Shown here: positions 1-7,403 of the stretch, in pieces | Position numbering within the stretch: position 1 is the first letter of the stretch | How the letters are laid out: every line of letters starts with the position of its first letter | DNA from: an uncultured Winogradskyella sp. | GTDB taxonomy: Bacteria; Bacteroidota; Bacteroidia; Flavobacteriales; Flavobacteriaceae | Assembly (NCBI RefSeq): GCF_947496485.1 | Contig: NZ_CANMCZ010000003.1 | Span: 372,001 to 436,000, forward strand | Direction of reading: 5' to 3' | DNA: 64,000 bases | The notes under the pieces: model-generated | Database searches by the model: none | Told to the model about the DNA's origin: nothing | The model's input: the letters and a program-made list of their open reading frames with translations, nothing else | Made by a program: the position numbers and the translations under genes

Positions 1-20
1 AAATTGTTGGATATTTTTTT

Positions 21-40
21 AAAAAAGCAGTGGCTTTTTT
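21..40. terminator. Possible terminator downstream of mazG
   Basis: An 8-bp perfect stem (AAAAAAGC / GCTTTTTT) with loop AGTG lies about 67 bp beyond the mazG stop codon. The A and T tracts are part of the stem, so it could act in either direction. The remaining bases from 1 to 106 hold no gene I can support. Confidence 0.35.
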
Positions 41-106
41 ATGATACCTGCGAATACAGAATTCAATGATAATCCTATAATAAATCGGATTTCTATATTT
101 AATGCA

Positions 107-880
107 TTATAATGATTTTGCCTCTTCCCAAAATACATCCATCTCTTTAAGTGTCATATCTTGTAATGATTTATTTAAGTTTTTGGCTTTGCTTTCAAGA
201 TACTGAAAGCGTTTAATGAATTTTTTATTGGTACGTTCTAAAGCATTTTCAGGATTAACTTTAAGAAAACGTGCATAATTTATCATAGAAAATAGTACAT
301 CACCGAATTCACTTTCAATTTTATCTTTATCTCCTTTAGCTATTTCAGCTTTTAATTCAGCGAGCTCCTCCTCTACTTTTTCAAAAACTTGTTCTGGATG
401 TTCCCAATCAAAACCAACTCCGGCCACTTTATCTTGTATGCGATTAGCTTTTACCATAGCTGGTAAACTTTTTGGCACACCTTGAAGCACGCTTTTCTTA
501 CCTTCTTTAAGCTTTAGTTGCTCCCAATTTCGTTTAACATCCTCTTCATTTTCAACTATTACGTCTCCGTAAATATGAGGATGGCGATCAATGAGTTTAT
601 CACATATACTATGACATACATCTGCAATATCAAAGTTATTGGTTTCACTTCCTATTTTAGCATAGAACACAATGTGTAGTAATACATCTCCCAATTCTTT
701 TTTAACCTCATCCAAATCATTATCTAGTATAGCATCACCAAGTTCGTAAACTTCTTCAATAGTTAAATGACGTAATGATTCTAGGGTTTGCTTTTTATCC
801 CATGGACACTGCTCTCGCAACTCGTCCATTATTATTAACAAACGTTCAAAGGCTTCTAATTGAGATGTTTTATTTGACAT
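107..880 (-). CDS. mazG: MazG nucleoside triphosphate pyrophosphohydrolase
   Basis: This enzyme hydrolyses (d)NTPs to the monophosphate and pyrophosphate, a cytosolic house-cleaning activity. The 257-residue protein has the two-domain MazG build. The N-terminal domain shows EEVYEL followed by ELGDVL (the EExxE...ExxD metal-binding pattern). The C-terminal domain repeats it as EEELAEL followed by EFGDVL. The length fits E. coli MazG (263 aa). The ATG start lies 2 bp after the DUF5606 stop, so it is the last gene of the minus-strand run ruvX-def-DUF5606-mazG. Confidence 0.93.
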   Translation of the reverse strand: MSNKTSQLEAFERLLIIMDELREQCPWDKKQTLESLRHLTIEEVYELGDAILDNDLDEVKKELGDVLLHIVFYAKIGSETNNFDIADVCHSICDKLIDRHPHIYGDVIVENEEDVKRNWEQLKLKEGKKSVLQGVPKSLPAMVKANRIQDKVAGVGFDWEHPEQVFEKVEEELAELKAEIAKGDKDKIESEFGDVLFSMINYARFLKVNPENALERTNKKFIKRFQYLESKAKNLNKSLQDMTLKEMDVFWEEAKSL

Positions 881-882
881 GT

Positions 883-1311
883 TTATTCTTCCTCAGAAGT
901 ATCTTCATCGTTTTTAGACTCTTCTAAAGCATCTAAAAGATTATTCTTTTGAAGTAAATTATACCATTGCACAACCTTTTTTATATCGGAAGGATATACT
1001 CTGTCTTCATCATAATCTGGCAATACTTCGAAGAAAAATTCTTCTAAAGTATCTTTACCATCCTTATGACTAATCGCTGTTGGTTTTCCACCTTCTTTTT
1101 CCTTTACTTTTTTAAGAACATCTCTTAAAGGCACTTCTTCAGTTAAGGTATAAATAGCGATTTCGCTTAGAATACTAATGTTACTGTGTGCTCCAACTGT
1201 AATGCGTTTTTTATCTATTAACGATTCTACAACAGCACCTGTTCTGGTCTGTGTAACAATTTGGTACAATCCTGGTTTCCCAGAAATGGATAAAATTTTG
1301 TCTAAACTCAT
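883..1311 (-). CDS. DUF5606 domain-containing protein
   Basis: A 142-residue protein of unknown function, found in Bacteroidota near def and mazG, which matches its position here. The N-terminal half begins MSLDKILSISGKPGLYQ and looks like a small beta-rich fold. The last 15 residues are mostly Asp, Glu and Ser and are probably disordered. There is no signal peptide or membrane segment, so it is likely cytosolic. It sits 10 bp after def and 2 bp before mazG, which implies co-transcription. Family assignment is from recognition of the sequence, and no function can be inferred. Confidence 0.8.
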   Translation of the reverse strand: MSLDKILSISGKPGLYQIVTQTRTGAVVESLIDKKRITVGAHSNISILSEIAIYTLTEEVPLRDVLKKVKEKEGGKPTAISHKDGKDTLEEFFFEVLPDYDEDRVYPSDIKKVVQWYNLLQKNNLLDALEESKNDEDTSEEE

Positions 1312-1321
1312 ATATATTGTA

Positions 1322-1912
1322 TTAACGCTTTCTACTCATAGCAGGAAAACGCATTTTGTAATCAATTTTAATCTTACCCTTAGAAATATTAGTAAGCTTA
1401 CCTTTTATCAAACGCTTTTTAAATGATGATAGTTTATCCGTAAATAAAATGCCTTCAATATGATCATATTCATGTTGAATTACTCTTGCGATTAAACCGT
1501 CATATTCTTCAACATGTATTTCAAAATTTTCATCTTGATATTGAATTTTAATCTTTGGTTGTCTAAAAACATCTTCCCTTACATCTGGAATACTTAAACA
1601 GCCTTCATTAAAAGCCCACTCATCACCTTCTTCTTCAATAATTTGAGCATTAATAAACGTTTTTTTGAAGTTTTTCATTTGCTCTCTTTCCTTTTCGGAA
1701 AGATTTTCATCGTCAGAAAATGGTTCTGTATCTACTAAAAATATACGAATAGGTAAACCAATTTGAGGAGCAGCTAAACCTACACCGTATGCACCATACA
1801 TAGTTTCGTACATGTTTTCGATAAGCTCATTTAGTTTAGGATAATCCTTATCTATTTCCTTGGCTTTCTTTTTTAAAACGGCATCGCCATAGGCAACGAT
1901 TGGTAAAATCAT
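1322..1912 (-). CDS. def: Peptide deformylase
   Basis: This enzyme removes the N-formyl group from nascent proteins at the ribosome. All three family motifs are present: GVGLAAPQIG (residues 43-52), EGCLS with the metal ligand Cys105, and QHEYDH with metal ligands His147 and His151 and catalytic Glu148. At 196 residues it is slightly longer than E. coli Def because of an acidic insert around residues 66-80. The ATG start is 38 bp downstream of ruvX, and a TAnnTTTG-type promoter lies in that gap, so it may be transcribed both with and independently of ruvX. Confidence 0.96.
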   Translation of the reverse strand: MILPIVAYGDAVLKKKAKEIDKDYPKLNELIENMYETMYGAYGVGLAAPQIGLPIRIFLVDTEPFSDDENLSEKEREQMKNFKKTFINAQIIEEEGDEWAFNEGCLSIPDVREDVFRQPKIKIQYQDENFEIHVEEYDGLIARVIQHEYDHIEGILFTDKLSSFKKRLIKGKLTNISKGKIKIDYKMRFPAMSRKR

Positions 1913-1926
1913 GTTTTATTTATTTT

Positions 1927-1947
1927 CGAGTGCAAAAATACAATTCT
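1927..1947 (-). promoter_or_regulatory. Putative def promoter (-7 element)
   Basis: On the minus strand the ruvX-def gap contains TATTTTTG, a match to the Bacteroidota -7 consensus TAnnTTTG, followed about 20 bp later by the def ATG. The -33 element would lie inside the end of ruvX and was not clearly seen. Confidence 0.4.
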
Positions 1948-1950
1948 TAT

Positions 1951-2364
1951 TTAAGATTGTGAAGCCAAATAACTCTGTAGTATAAGTGTTGCGCTAATTT
2001 CATCAACCAATGCCTTATTCTGACGTTGTTTTTTCTTTAGACCGCTATCAATCATAGTTTGAAATGCCATTTTGGATGTGAAACGTTCATCAACACGTGC
2101 AACTGGAATATGAGGGATTGATTTAGCCAATTTTTCTAAAAATTCTTGAATATAGACCTCACTTTCTGAAGCAGTATTATCCATTTGCTTTGGCAAACCA
2201 ACGACAAATTTATCTACATTTTCTGAAGATATATAGTTCTTTAAGAATACTAGTAGTTCTTTAGTATCAATAGTTGTTAGTCCAGATGCAATGATTTGCA
2301 TTTCGTCAGTTACAGCGATACCAGTTCGCTTTGTGCCATAATCTATCGCTAAAATTCGTGCCAT
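1951..2364 (-). CDS. ruvX: RuvX/YqgF family Holliday junction resolvase-like protein
   Basis: RuvX/YqgF is an RNase H-fold nuclease, proposed to resolve Holliday junctions and shown in E. coli to act in 16S rRNA 5' processing. The RNase H start DYGTKRTGIAVTD follows the initial MARILAI, and the later VGLP and VDERFTS motifs are typical. I place the start at the ATG at 2364, giving 137 residues. The upstream in-frame TTG at 2373 is part of the likely -7 element TATCTTTG and so would not be in the transcript. It is the first gene of the ruvX-def-DUF5606-mazG run. Confidence 0.92.
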   Translation of the reverse strand: MARILAIDYGTKRTGIAVTDEMQIIASGLTTIDTKELLVFLKNYISSENVDKFVVGLPKQMDNTASESEVYIQEFLEKLAKSIPHIPVARVDERFTSKMAFQTMIDSGLKKKQRQNKALVDEISATLILQSYLASQS

Positions 2365-2369
2365 ATTTT

Positions 2370-2378
2370 GCAAAGATA
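2370..2378 (-). promoter_or_regulatory. Putative ruvX promoter (-7 element)
   Basis: TATCTTTG on the minus strand matches TAnnTTTG exactly and ends 6 nt before the ruvX ATG. Transcription would start at or next to the start codon, giving a leaderless or nearly leaderless mRNA. No convincing -33 element was seen. Confidence 0.45.
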
Positions 2379-2399
2379 CAAGAAGTTACCTTCTAACAA

Positions 2400-2495
2400 T
2401 AAAAAACGCTTCCTGATTAATAGGAAGCGCTCTTAGTAGTCAATTTTAATTAAGTTAAGATTTATTACCCTCTAAATAAGTAAATCTTGTTAATT
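2400..2495 (-). ncRNA. Candidate small RNA, unit L (terminator-ended)
   Basis: This is the second of two tandem, similarly built units. Reading the minus strand, a conserved bipartite box (2528-2501) is followed by about 72 nt of AT-rich sequence with an internal inverted repeat (AAGATTTA / TAAATCTT). It ends in a perfect 8-bp hairpin (CGCTTCCT / AGGAAGCG at 2407-2414 and 2422-2429, 7-nt loop) followed by six T residues. No ORF of useful length is present. The 5' end is inferred. It could instead be a terminated leader or an operator region. Confidence 0.45.
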
Positions 2496-2500
2496 GCTTA

Positions 2501-2528
2501 TAAGACACAAAAAATATTCACAGGTCAC
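2501..2528 (-). promoter_or_regulatory. Conserved bipartite box upstream of unit L
   Basis: On the minus strand this reads GTGACCT, an 11-nt spacer, then TTGTGTCTTA. The same two blocks with the same spacer recur 159 bp away at 2660-2687. It is not a TAnnTTTG promoter. The spacing resembles an ECF-sigma-type promoter, which is inference. Confidence 0.45.
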
Positions 2529-2540
2529 TTTTGCAACCCA

Positions 2541-2653
2541 ATTTTGTAAAAAAGAGAAAACTCCTCAATCTTAAGGGGAGAGGAGTTTTCGAAATTAGCT
2601 ATTAATTAAATTCTCAGATAAAGTTATTAGAAATAAACTATCATCGATTCAAT
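2541..2653 (-). ncRNA. Candidate small RNA, unit R (terminator-ended)
   Basis: This is the first of the two tandem units on the minus strand. The box at 2687-2660 is followed by about 70 nt of AT-rich sequence. It ends in a perfect 11-bp hairpin (GAAAACTCCTC / GAGGAGTTTTC at 2556-2566 and 2580-2590, 13-nt loop) with a six-T tract at 2553-2548. Box-to-hairpin distance is nearly the same as in unit L (70 versus 72 nt), but the body sequence differs. The 5' end is inferred. No plausible coding sequence is seen. Confidence 0.45.
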
Positions 2654-2659
2654 CATTAT

Positions 2660-2687
2660 TAAGACACAATCTTTTTTAATAGGTCAC
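2660..2687 (-). promoter_or_regulatory. Conserved bipartite box upstream of unit R
   Basis: GTGACCT, 11 nt, TTGTGTCTTA on the minus strand, identical in both blocks and spacing to the box at 2501-2528. It lies 42 bp upstream of the dapD -7 element on the other strand, so a role as a dapD operator cannot be excluded. Confidence 0.45.
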
Positions 2688-2728
2688 ATTTTTTTAAAAA
2701 AGAATTTTAGCTTCAGTTATTATAGAAG

Positions 2729-2736
2729 TATCTTTG
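2729..2736 (+). promoter_or_regulatory. Putative dapD promoter (-7 element)
   Basis: TATCTTTG matches TAnnTTTG and lies 22 bp before the dapD ATG. A TTTT about 20 bp upstream is a weak -33 candidate. Confidence 0.45.
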
Positions 2737-2758
2737 GTGCATAAATCTTATCGTATAC

Positions 2759-3574
2759 ATGAAACAATTACAATCCGTTATAGAAAATGCTTGGGAAGAT
2801 CGTTCTCAATTGAAAAACAGAGTTACTGTAGATGCTATTAGAAGTGTTATTGATTTAATTGATGCTGGTACATTGAGAGTTGCAGAACCTACTGTTAATG
2901 GCTGGCAAGTTAATGAGTGGGTAAAGAAAGCCGTTGTACTATATTTCCCAATTCAGAAAATGGAAACTTTTGAAGTTGGTATTTTTGAGTATCATGATAA
3001 AATTCCTTTAAAACGAAACTATGCAGATAAAGGTATACGAGTGGTTCCTCACGCAGTAGCAAGACATGGAGCTTATATTTCTTCTGGCACTATTTTAATG
3101 CCGAGTTACGTCAATATTGGTGCTTATGTGGATGAAGGCACTATGGTAGATACTTGGGCTACAGTTGGTAGCTGTGCTCAAATAGGGAAAAACGTACACC
3201 TTTCTGGAGGTGTTGGTATTGGCGGTGTTTTAGAACCTTTACAAGCTTCGCCAGTGATTATTGAAGATGGTGCTTTTATTGGAAGTCGTTGTATTGTTGT
3301 TGAAGGTGTCCGCGTAGAAAAAGAAGCCGTTTTGGGAGCTAATGTAGTATTGACAATGAGTACAAAAATTATAGATGTAACTGGTGATGAACCTGTTGAA
3401 ACGAAAGGAGTCGTTCCTGCACGTTCTGTAGTAATTCCTGGAAGTTATACTAAAAAATTTAAGGCTGGGGAATTTCAAGTACCTTGTGCATTGATTATTG
3501 GAAAACGTAAAGAAAGTACAGATAAGAAGACATCACTAAATGATGCTTTACGGGAGTATGATGTAGCGGTTTAA
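2759..3574 (+). CDS. dapD: 2,3,4,5-tetrahydropyridine-2,6-dicarboxylate N-succinyltransferase
   Basis: DapD transfers succinyl from succinyl-CoA to tetrahydrodipicolinate, the committed step of the succinylase branch of diaminopimelate and lysine synthesis. The 271-residue length is the family norm. An N-terminal helical domain (about 1-90) is followed by hexapeptide repeats of a left-handed beta-helix. The segment GGVGIGGVLEP and the following IIEDGAFIGS are highly characteristic of DapD. It works as a cytosolic trimer. It ends 3 bp before the convergent glycosyltransferase gene, so it appears to be transcribed alone. Confidence 0.96.
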   Translation: MKQLQSVIENAWEDRSQLKNRVTVDAIRSVIDLIDAGTLRVAEPTVNGWQVNEWVKKAVVLYFPIQKMETFEVGIFEYHDKIPLKRNYADKGIRVVPHAVARHGAYISSGTILMPSYVNIGAYVDEGTMVDTWATVGSCAQIGKNVHLSGGVGIGGVLEPLQASPVIIEDGAFIGSRCIVVEGVRVEKEAVLGANVVLTMSTKIIDVTGDEPVETKGVVPARSVVIPGSYTKKFKAGEFQVPCALIIGKRKESTDKKTSLNDALREYDVAV

Positions 3575-3577
3575 TCT

Positions 3578-4324
3578 TTATTTCTGTCGTTGTAATTTTA
3601 GAAGTTTAGCGTATTTCGTATAGGAAAAAAAACCCTGTATTAATGCAAATGTTAGACCGTCTAAACCATTAAAAATTCCACGTTTAAAAATATAACACCT
3701 AAGAAATGCAACAGTTCCATTTAATATAGGTTTAAAACTGCTAATTCTTTTACCTTGGTTGAATAACTGATTAGCGTGCCATGTAGAATATTGATTTTTC
3801 TTGGCAATAATTTGATCTAGTGAACTCCATCCGTAATGCAAGATATGAACAGGTACTTTCTTTTCTTTAGTAGCAATAATTTTTTGATGCACTTTAGAGG
3901 GTGAAGGTGTCGCTGTTAACTTATTAAAAAAACGAACTTTGTAGTCTGGATACCAACCCGAAAAATCTATTAACTGATCCCCTAGAAAATTTTTAACCCT
4001 AAAAGAAAACGCATCGAAATCTTGATTTAAATAAGCTTTACTTTCTAAAAAATTCTGAGCATCTTCATCTAAAAATTCATCGGCATCTAAATTTAGAATC
4101 CAATCGTTTTTACAATACTGTAAACCATGGGTTCGCTGTGGACCATCGCCTAAAAAAGCTTGAGAAATAACTTTGGCACCTTTTTCTTCTGCAATAGTAA
4201 CTGTATTATCTTTGCTTAACGAATCTACCACTATTACTTCATTGCACACTTTAAACAATGCATCAATACAGTCGCCTATATTTTTTTCTTCATTGTATGT
4301 TATTACTAAACCACTTATTGCCAT
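3578..4324 (-). CDS. Family 2 glycosyltransferase (WaaE/KdtX-like)
   Basis: A 248-residue cytosolic GT-A glycosyltransferase. The N-terminus shows GLVITYNEE and EVIVVDSLSKDNT, and the nucleotide-sugar-binding LDADEF motif lies near residue 85, all typical of the compact GT2 enzymes that add sugars to the LPS inner core (WaaE/LgtF type). Acceptor and sugar donor cannot be told from sequence. It follows the sialyltransferase-like gene on the same strand after 50 bp. It resembles the GT2 protein at 5651-6412 along its whole length, so the two are paralogues. Confidence 0.88.
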   Translation of the reverse strand: MAISGLVITYNEEKNIGDCIDALFKVCNEVIVVDSLSKDNTVTIAEEKGAKVISQAFLGDGPQRTHGLQYCKNDWILNLDADEFLDEDAQNFLESKAYLNQDFDAFSFRVKNFLGDQLIDFSGWYPDYKVRFFNKLTATPSPSKVHQKIIATKEKKVPVHILHYGWSSLDQIIAKKNQYSTWHANQLFNQGKRISSFKPILNGTVAFLRCYIFKRGIFNGLDGLTFALIQGFFSYTKYAKLLKLQRQK

Positions 4325-4374
4325 TTTCTCCTAATCGTTACATGTATCGTCTTACTATTAATTACATCTTTTTT

Positions 4375-5379
4375 TTATTTATAGACTTCACTAGCTTGCT
4401 CATGATAAAACACTTTTTGGTTGCAATATTTTAAATGACCTAAGGCTGATGAGTGATAGGTATAACCTATTTCAAAATTGAAATCTTCACTTAAATTAAA
4501 GATTTCTAGCGGAAATAATCTTGGCATTAAAATTAATGAGTCTCCAAAAATTTTATAATAATCAGTTTTTTCGCGCGGATGTGTCTTAAGATAAACTTTA
4601 TAATCTTGTTTATTAGCATCTTCGACCATAGACTTGTAAATATCAATTTTTTTATTTTCTGACATTAAGTCCATTTCAGACAGTGGCTGGGTGATTATTA
4701 ATGCTTTTTTCTCATTTACCAAATTTAAATTATGATCTAAAAACGCATTGACTACATTTAATTTCTCTGTTTTTGTTAATCCATTTTCTAACGCTTCAAT
4801 ATCTAATTTTTTTACTTTATCTTTTAATACTTCATCAAAGACTTTCTCTGGATATTGTACTAAAAATTCTTTTACTTGCTCATCATGTCCTTTTAATAGT
4901 GGAAATCTTGTGATATATTTTCTGTTAAATATTCTAGTTTTTGACAGTTTTCTTTCATAGGCACTCAAGCCATCTTCATGCATTCGCATAAAATTATCTG
5001 GATACTTAATTATAAAGTAAGCACGCGAGCGGTTAATCTCGAATAAATTCAACTCTGAATTTAAAAAGAAATCTTTATTCGCTAATAACTGTGGATTATT
5101 TGCTTCAATACGCATTTTTAATGCTTTTGCTCTATTAAAGACATAATCAAAAAAACCAATTTTATTTTTTAAATCTACTATTATGCTATAGGCCTTTATT
5201 GGCACTACGGCTTCAAAAGCATCAATTTTATTTAATTTTGGTAGTAACTGTTCTCCATCTTCAATCTTATCTGTAATAAAAACCAACCGACTCTTATAGC
5301 CTAATTTTTTATACTTATACGCCTCTAAAATAGACAAGTAAATATGGTATGTGGTACAACATACGAATGTTTGGTTCAT
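4375..5379 (-). CDS. GT52-like sialyltransferase-type glycosyltransferase
   Basis: A 334-residue protein without a signal peptide or membrane segment. It shows three marks shared by bacterial sialyltransferases of families GT38, GT52 and GT80 (GT-B fold): an acidic D/E-D/E-G motif as HEDG at 134-137, an HP motif in KTHPRE at 265-270, and a serine pair in YHSSAL at 308-313. These normally bind CMP-sialic acid and hold the catalytic base. The nonulosonic acid operon 2 kb downstream would supply a CMP-sugar donor, which supports transfer of a nonulosonate to LPS or a glycan. GT52 membership is my recognition from motifs. Substrate is inference. Confidence 0.65.
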   Translation of the reverse strand: MNQTFVCCTTYHIYLSILEAYKYKKLGYKSRLVFITDKIEDGEQLLPKLNKIDAFEAVVPIKAYSIIVDLKNKIGFFDYVFNRAKALKMRIEANNPQLLANKDFFLNSELNLFEINRSRAYFIIKYPDNFMRMHEDGLSAYERKLSKTRIFNRKYITRFPLLKGHDEQVKEFLVQYPEKVFDEVLKDKVKKLDIEALENGLTKTEKLNVVNAFLDHNLNLVNEKKALIITQPLSEMDLMSENKKIDIYKSMVEDANKQDYKVYLKTHPREKTDYYKIFGDSLILMPRLFPLEIFNLSEDFNFEIGYTYHSSALGHLKYCNQKVFYHEQASEVYK

Positions 5380-5650
5380 ATTAATCTTTTATTTAATTCC
5401 AAAAATACTTAATTTATACCAACAACGATAAAGTGTATAATATTAGATTATGATAAAAGCAAGTAATAACATTGCTAGTGTATTTTAAAACATAACTATT
5501 TAGAGATTATCGGTTTTTGAGATTTTTTATAAAATAGTTTAAGTTGATATACAATAATTTCGCTTCAGAGTAATATAAAATTGTGCACTTACAATTCTTA
5601 ATTATACATAACTTCAAAAATGCTATTTTTACCGAACAATAAGTTTAAGA
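5380..5650. other. AT-rich divergent intergenic region
   Basis: This gap separates the divergent sialyltransferase-like and GT2 genes. Apart from a weak TATTTTTACCG promoter-like element near 5620, about 30 bp before the GT2 start, I see no gene, hairpin or repeat. Confidence 0.5.
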
Positions 5651-6412
5651 ATGATAAAATACTCTGGTGTTATAATAACCTATAATGAAGAACGCTATAT
5701 TGAAACTTGTATTGAGTCAATTATTAATGTAGTGGACGAAATCATTATTGTGGACTCCTACTCTACTGATAATACTAAAAGTATCTGCGAAAAGTATAAT
5801 GTCACTTTTATTGAGCAAGAATTTTTAGGCTATATAGAACAGAAAAATTTTGCGCTATCAAAAGCCAAATATGACTATATAGTTTCATTAGATGGTGATG
5901 AGTCATTATCTAAAGCACTCCAAAAGTCGATTTTAGAATTAAAAAAAGATTGGCAATATGATGGTTATTATTGTAATAGATTAAATAATTTTTGTGGTCA
6001 ATGGATTAAGCATTCTGATTGGTATCCAAATAAAAAATTACGTGTTTTTGATCGCAGAAAAGCAGAATGGAAAGGTATTAATCCTCATGATAAAATTAAG
6101 CTAACAGAGGAAGCAACAAAAGCTGGAAAGCTAGAGGGTGACATTTTACACCTTACATACCAGTCATATTCAGAGTTTAATTTAAAAATGGAAAAATTTT
6201 CCTCAATTTCAGCCGATTCATATTATAAACTCGGTAAAAAAGCTCCACTTTTTAAGATTTTCTGGAACCCTTTTTGGGCATTCTTTAAAGCCTACTTTTT
6301 AAGACTTGGTTTCTTAGATGGATTTAATGGTTTTGTTATTAGTTATCAAACAGGTCATCTTACATTTTTGAAATATTCAAAATTGCGCGAACTTTATAAA
6401 ATGAACAGTTAA
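5651..6412 (+). CDS. Family 2 glycosyltransferase (WaaE/KdtX-like)
   Basis: A 253-residue GT-A glycosyltransferase with GVIITYNEE at the N-terminus, EIIIVDSYSTDNT near residue 30 and SLDGDE as the DxD-type metal/nucleotide motif near residue 80. It is a paralogue of the gene at 3578-4324, and both share the C-terminal pattern FLDGFNGF or FNGLDGLTF followed by Y(T)KYAKL-like ends. Most likely it adds a core sugar to LPS or a related surface glycan. Its stop codon overlaps the stop of the convergent WaaP-like gene within TTAA. Confidence 0.88.
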   Translation: MIKYSGVIITYNEERYIETCIESIINVVDEIIIVDSYSTDNTKSICEKYNVTFIEQEFLGYIEQKNFALSKAKYDYIVSLDGDESLSKALQKSILELKKDWQYDGYYCNRLNNFCGQWIKHSDWYPNKKLRVFDRRKAEWKGINPHDKIKLTEEATKAGKLEGDILHLTYQSYSEFNLKMEKFSSISADSYYKLGKKAPLFKIFWNPFWAFFKAYFLRLGFLDGFNGFVISYQTGHLTFLKYSKLRELYKMNS

Positions 6413-7179
6413 GACCTCTTCTTCCAAAACTTGAGCTTGTTTTTTAATCGACGTCGTCTCCAAAAGCGATCCTGAAAATCTTGCGTATCTTTCCACATTA
6501 AATTAAATACTTTTTCGTAAGGTTCATTACAACATTTAGCATATTCATCACTTACGATTTTAACCATAGATTCATGAGTATTTAACTTAGCAAAGTTCTT
6601 AATACGCTCATTTAAATCCATAACTTTAAATTCCATTCTATTAAGGTCTACCAAATAAAAGCTATAGTTATTATCTGTTATTTTAATTAATGTATTACCA
6701 GGCGAATGATCTAAAAACTTAACATTATTTTCATGAAGCTGAAATGTGAATCTGGTAAATGCTCTTAAAATTTCTTCATGATTTGGATAATTTAAATCTG
6801 TTGTCAATTCTCTGTAGGTTATATCACAATCTAAGTGCTCTGAGATGTAATAACTTTTTTTAAATAGAAAAGGAGTTTTAAATTCATAATATGCAATTGG
6901 CTGTGGCGTACCTATATTTAAGTCTTTTAGCTTATTAGCATATTCAAAAGAGCGTTGGGCTTTACTTTTTCTAAAAAATTTATAAGCAATTTGATTTACA
7001 AGATTGGGAATTCTAAATGACTTAACGTTAAGCGTACTATCTTCTAGCTTAAATAACTTTAACGAATTGCGCTCTTGGTTTCCAAAAGACTGACCTTTAA
7101 TGTCGAAATAGGTAATAATATCATCTAAAAAAACATCATGCGCTTTAAAATTCTCATGTATTTTTCTTGTTCTTTGCAC
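6409..7179 (-). CDS. WaaP/Kdo-kinase-like lipopolysaccharide kinase family protein
   Basis: A 256-residue protein with a protein-kinase-like layout: a candidate ATP-binding lysine in NVKSFR (about 53), the catalytic-loop-like FLDHSPGNTL with Asp157 and Asn162, and a metal-binding DLN (178-180) in the place of DFG. This matches the WaaP/Kdo kinase family, which phosphorylates LPS core sugars at the inner membrane face. The C-terminus is strongly basic (RRRRLKNKLKFWKKR), suiting a membrane-surface role. The only usable start is GTG at 7179. The neighbouring glycosyltransferases support an LPS role. Confidence 0.68.
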   Translation of the reverse strand: MQRTRKIHENFKAHDVFLDDIITYFDIKGQSFGNQERNSLKLFKLEDSTLNVKSFRIPNLVNQIAYKFFRKSKAQRSFEYANKLKDLNIGTPQPIAYYEFKTPFLFKKSYYISEHLDCDITYRELTTDLNYPNHEEILRAFTRFTFQLHENNVKFLDHSPGNTLIKITDNNYSFYLVDLNRMEFKVMDLNERIKNFAKLNTHESMVKIVSDEYAKCCNEPYEKVFNLMWKDTQDFQDRFWRRRRLKNKLKFWKKRS

Positions 7180-7302
7180 TTTATAATTCTACTTTTTGAG
7201 TACACAAATATAATGTGAATTATCAATACATATTCACCCCATAACTAATTCAGTTTTATCTATAAAGTTTTAAATGATTATAGTTTACCATTTGAAAAAA
7301 GA

Positions 7303-7377
7303 ATGAAAATACACATCTTTGGATTCGGAAGGTTAAATGAAAGTTGTTTTACATATCCTCATTACCAAACATTATAG
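7303..7377 (+). pseudogene. Possible 24-codon ORF, perhaps a gene remnant
   Basis: An ATG-started ORF encodes MKIHIFGFGRL and 13 more residues before TAG. The start resembles the first strand and glycine loop of a Rossmann-fold NAD(P)-binding protein, so it may be the stub of a deleted gene just upstream of the nonulosonate operon. It is short enough to be chance. The rest of the 7180-7403 gap shows only AT-rich sequence and a weak TATTTTTACC promoter-like element. Confidence 0.2.
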
Positions 7378-7403
7378 TATTTTTACCCTAAATCAGAATT
7401 TTT

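Noticed and set aside
1178..1426. Plus-strand open frame across DUF5606 and def
   Set aside because: It lies antisense to two strongly supported genes, has no family features, and is a shadow of their codon use. The same holds for the other antisense frames inside dapD, the adhesins, uvrB and the membrane proteins.
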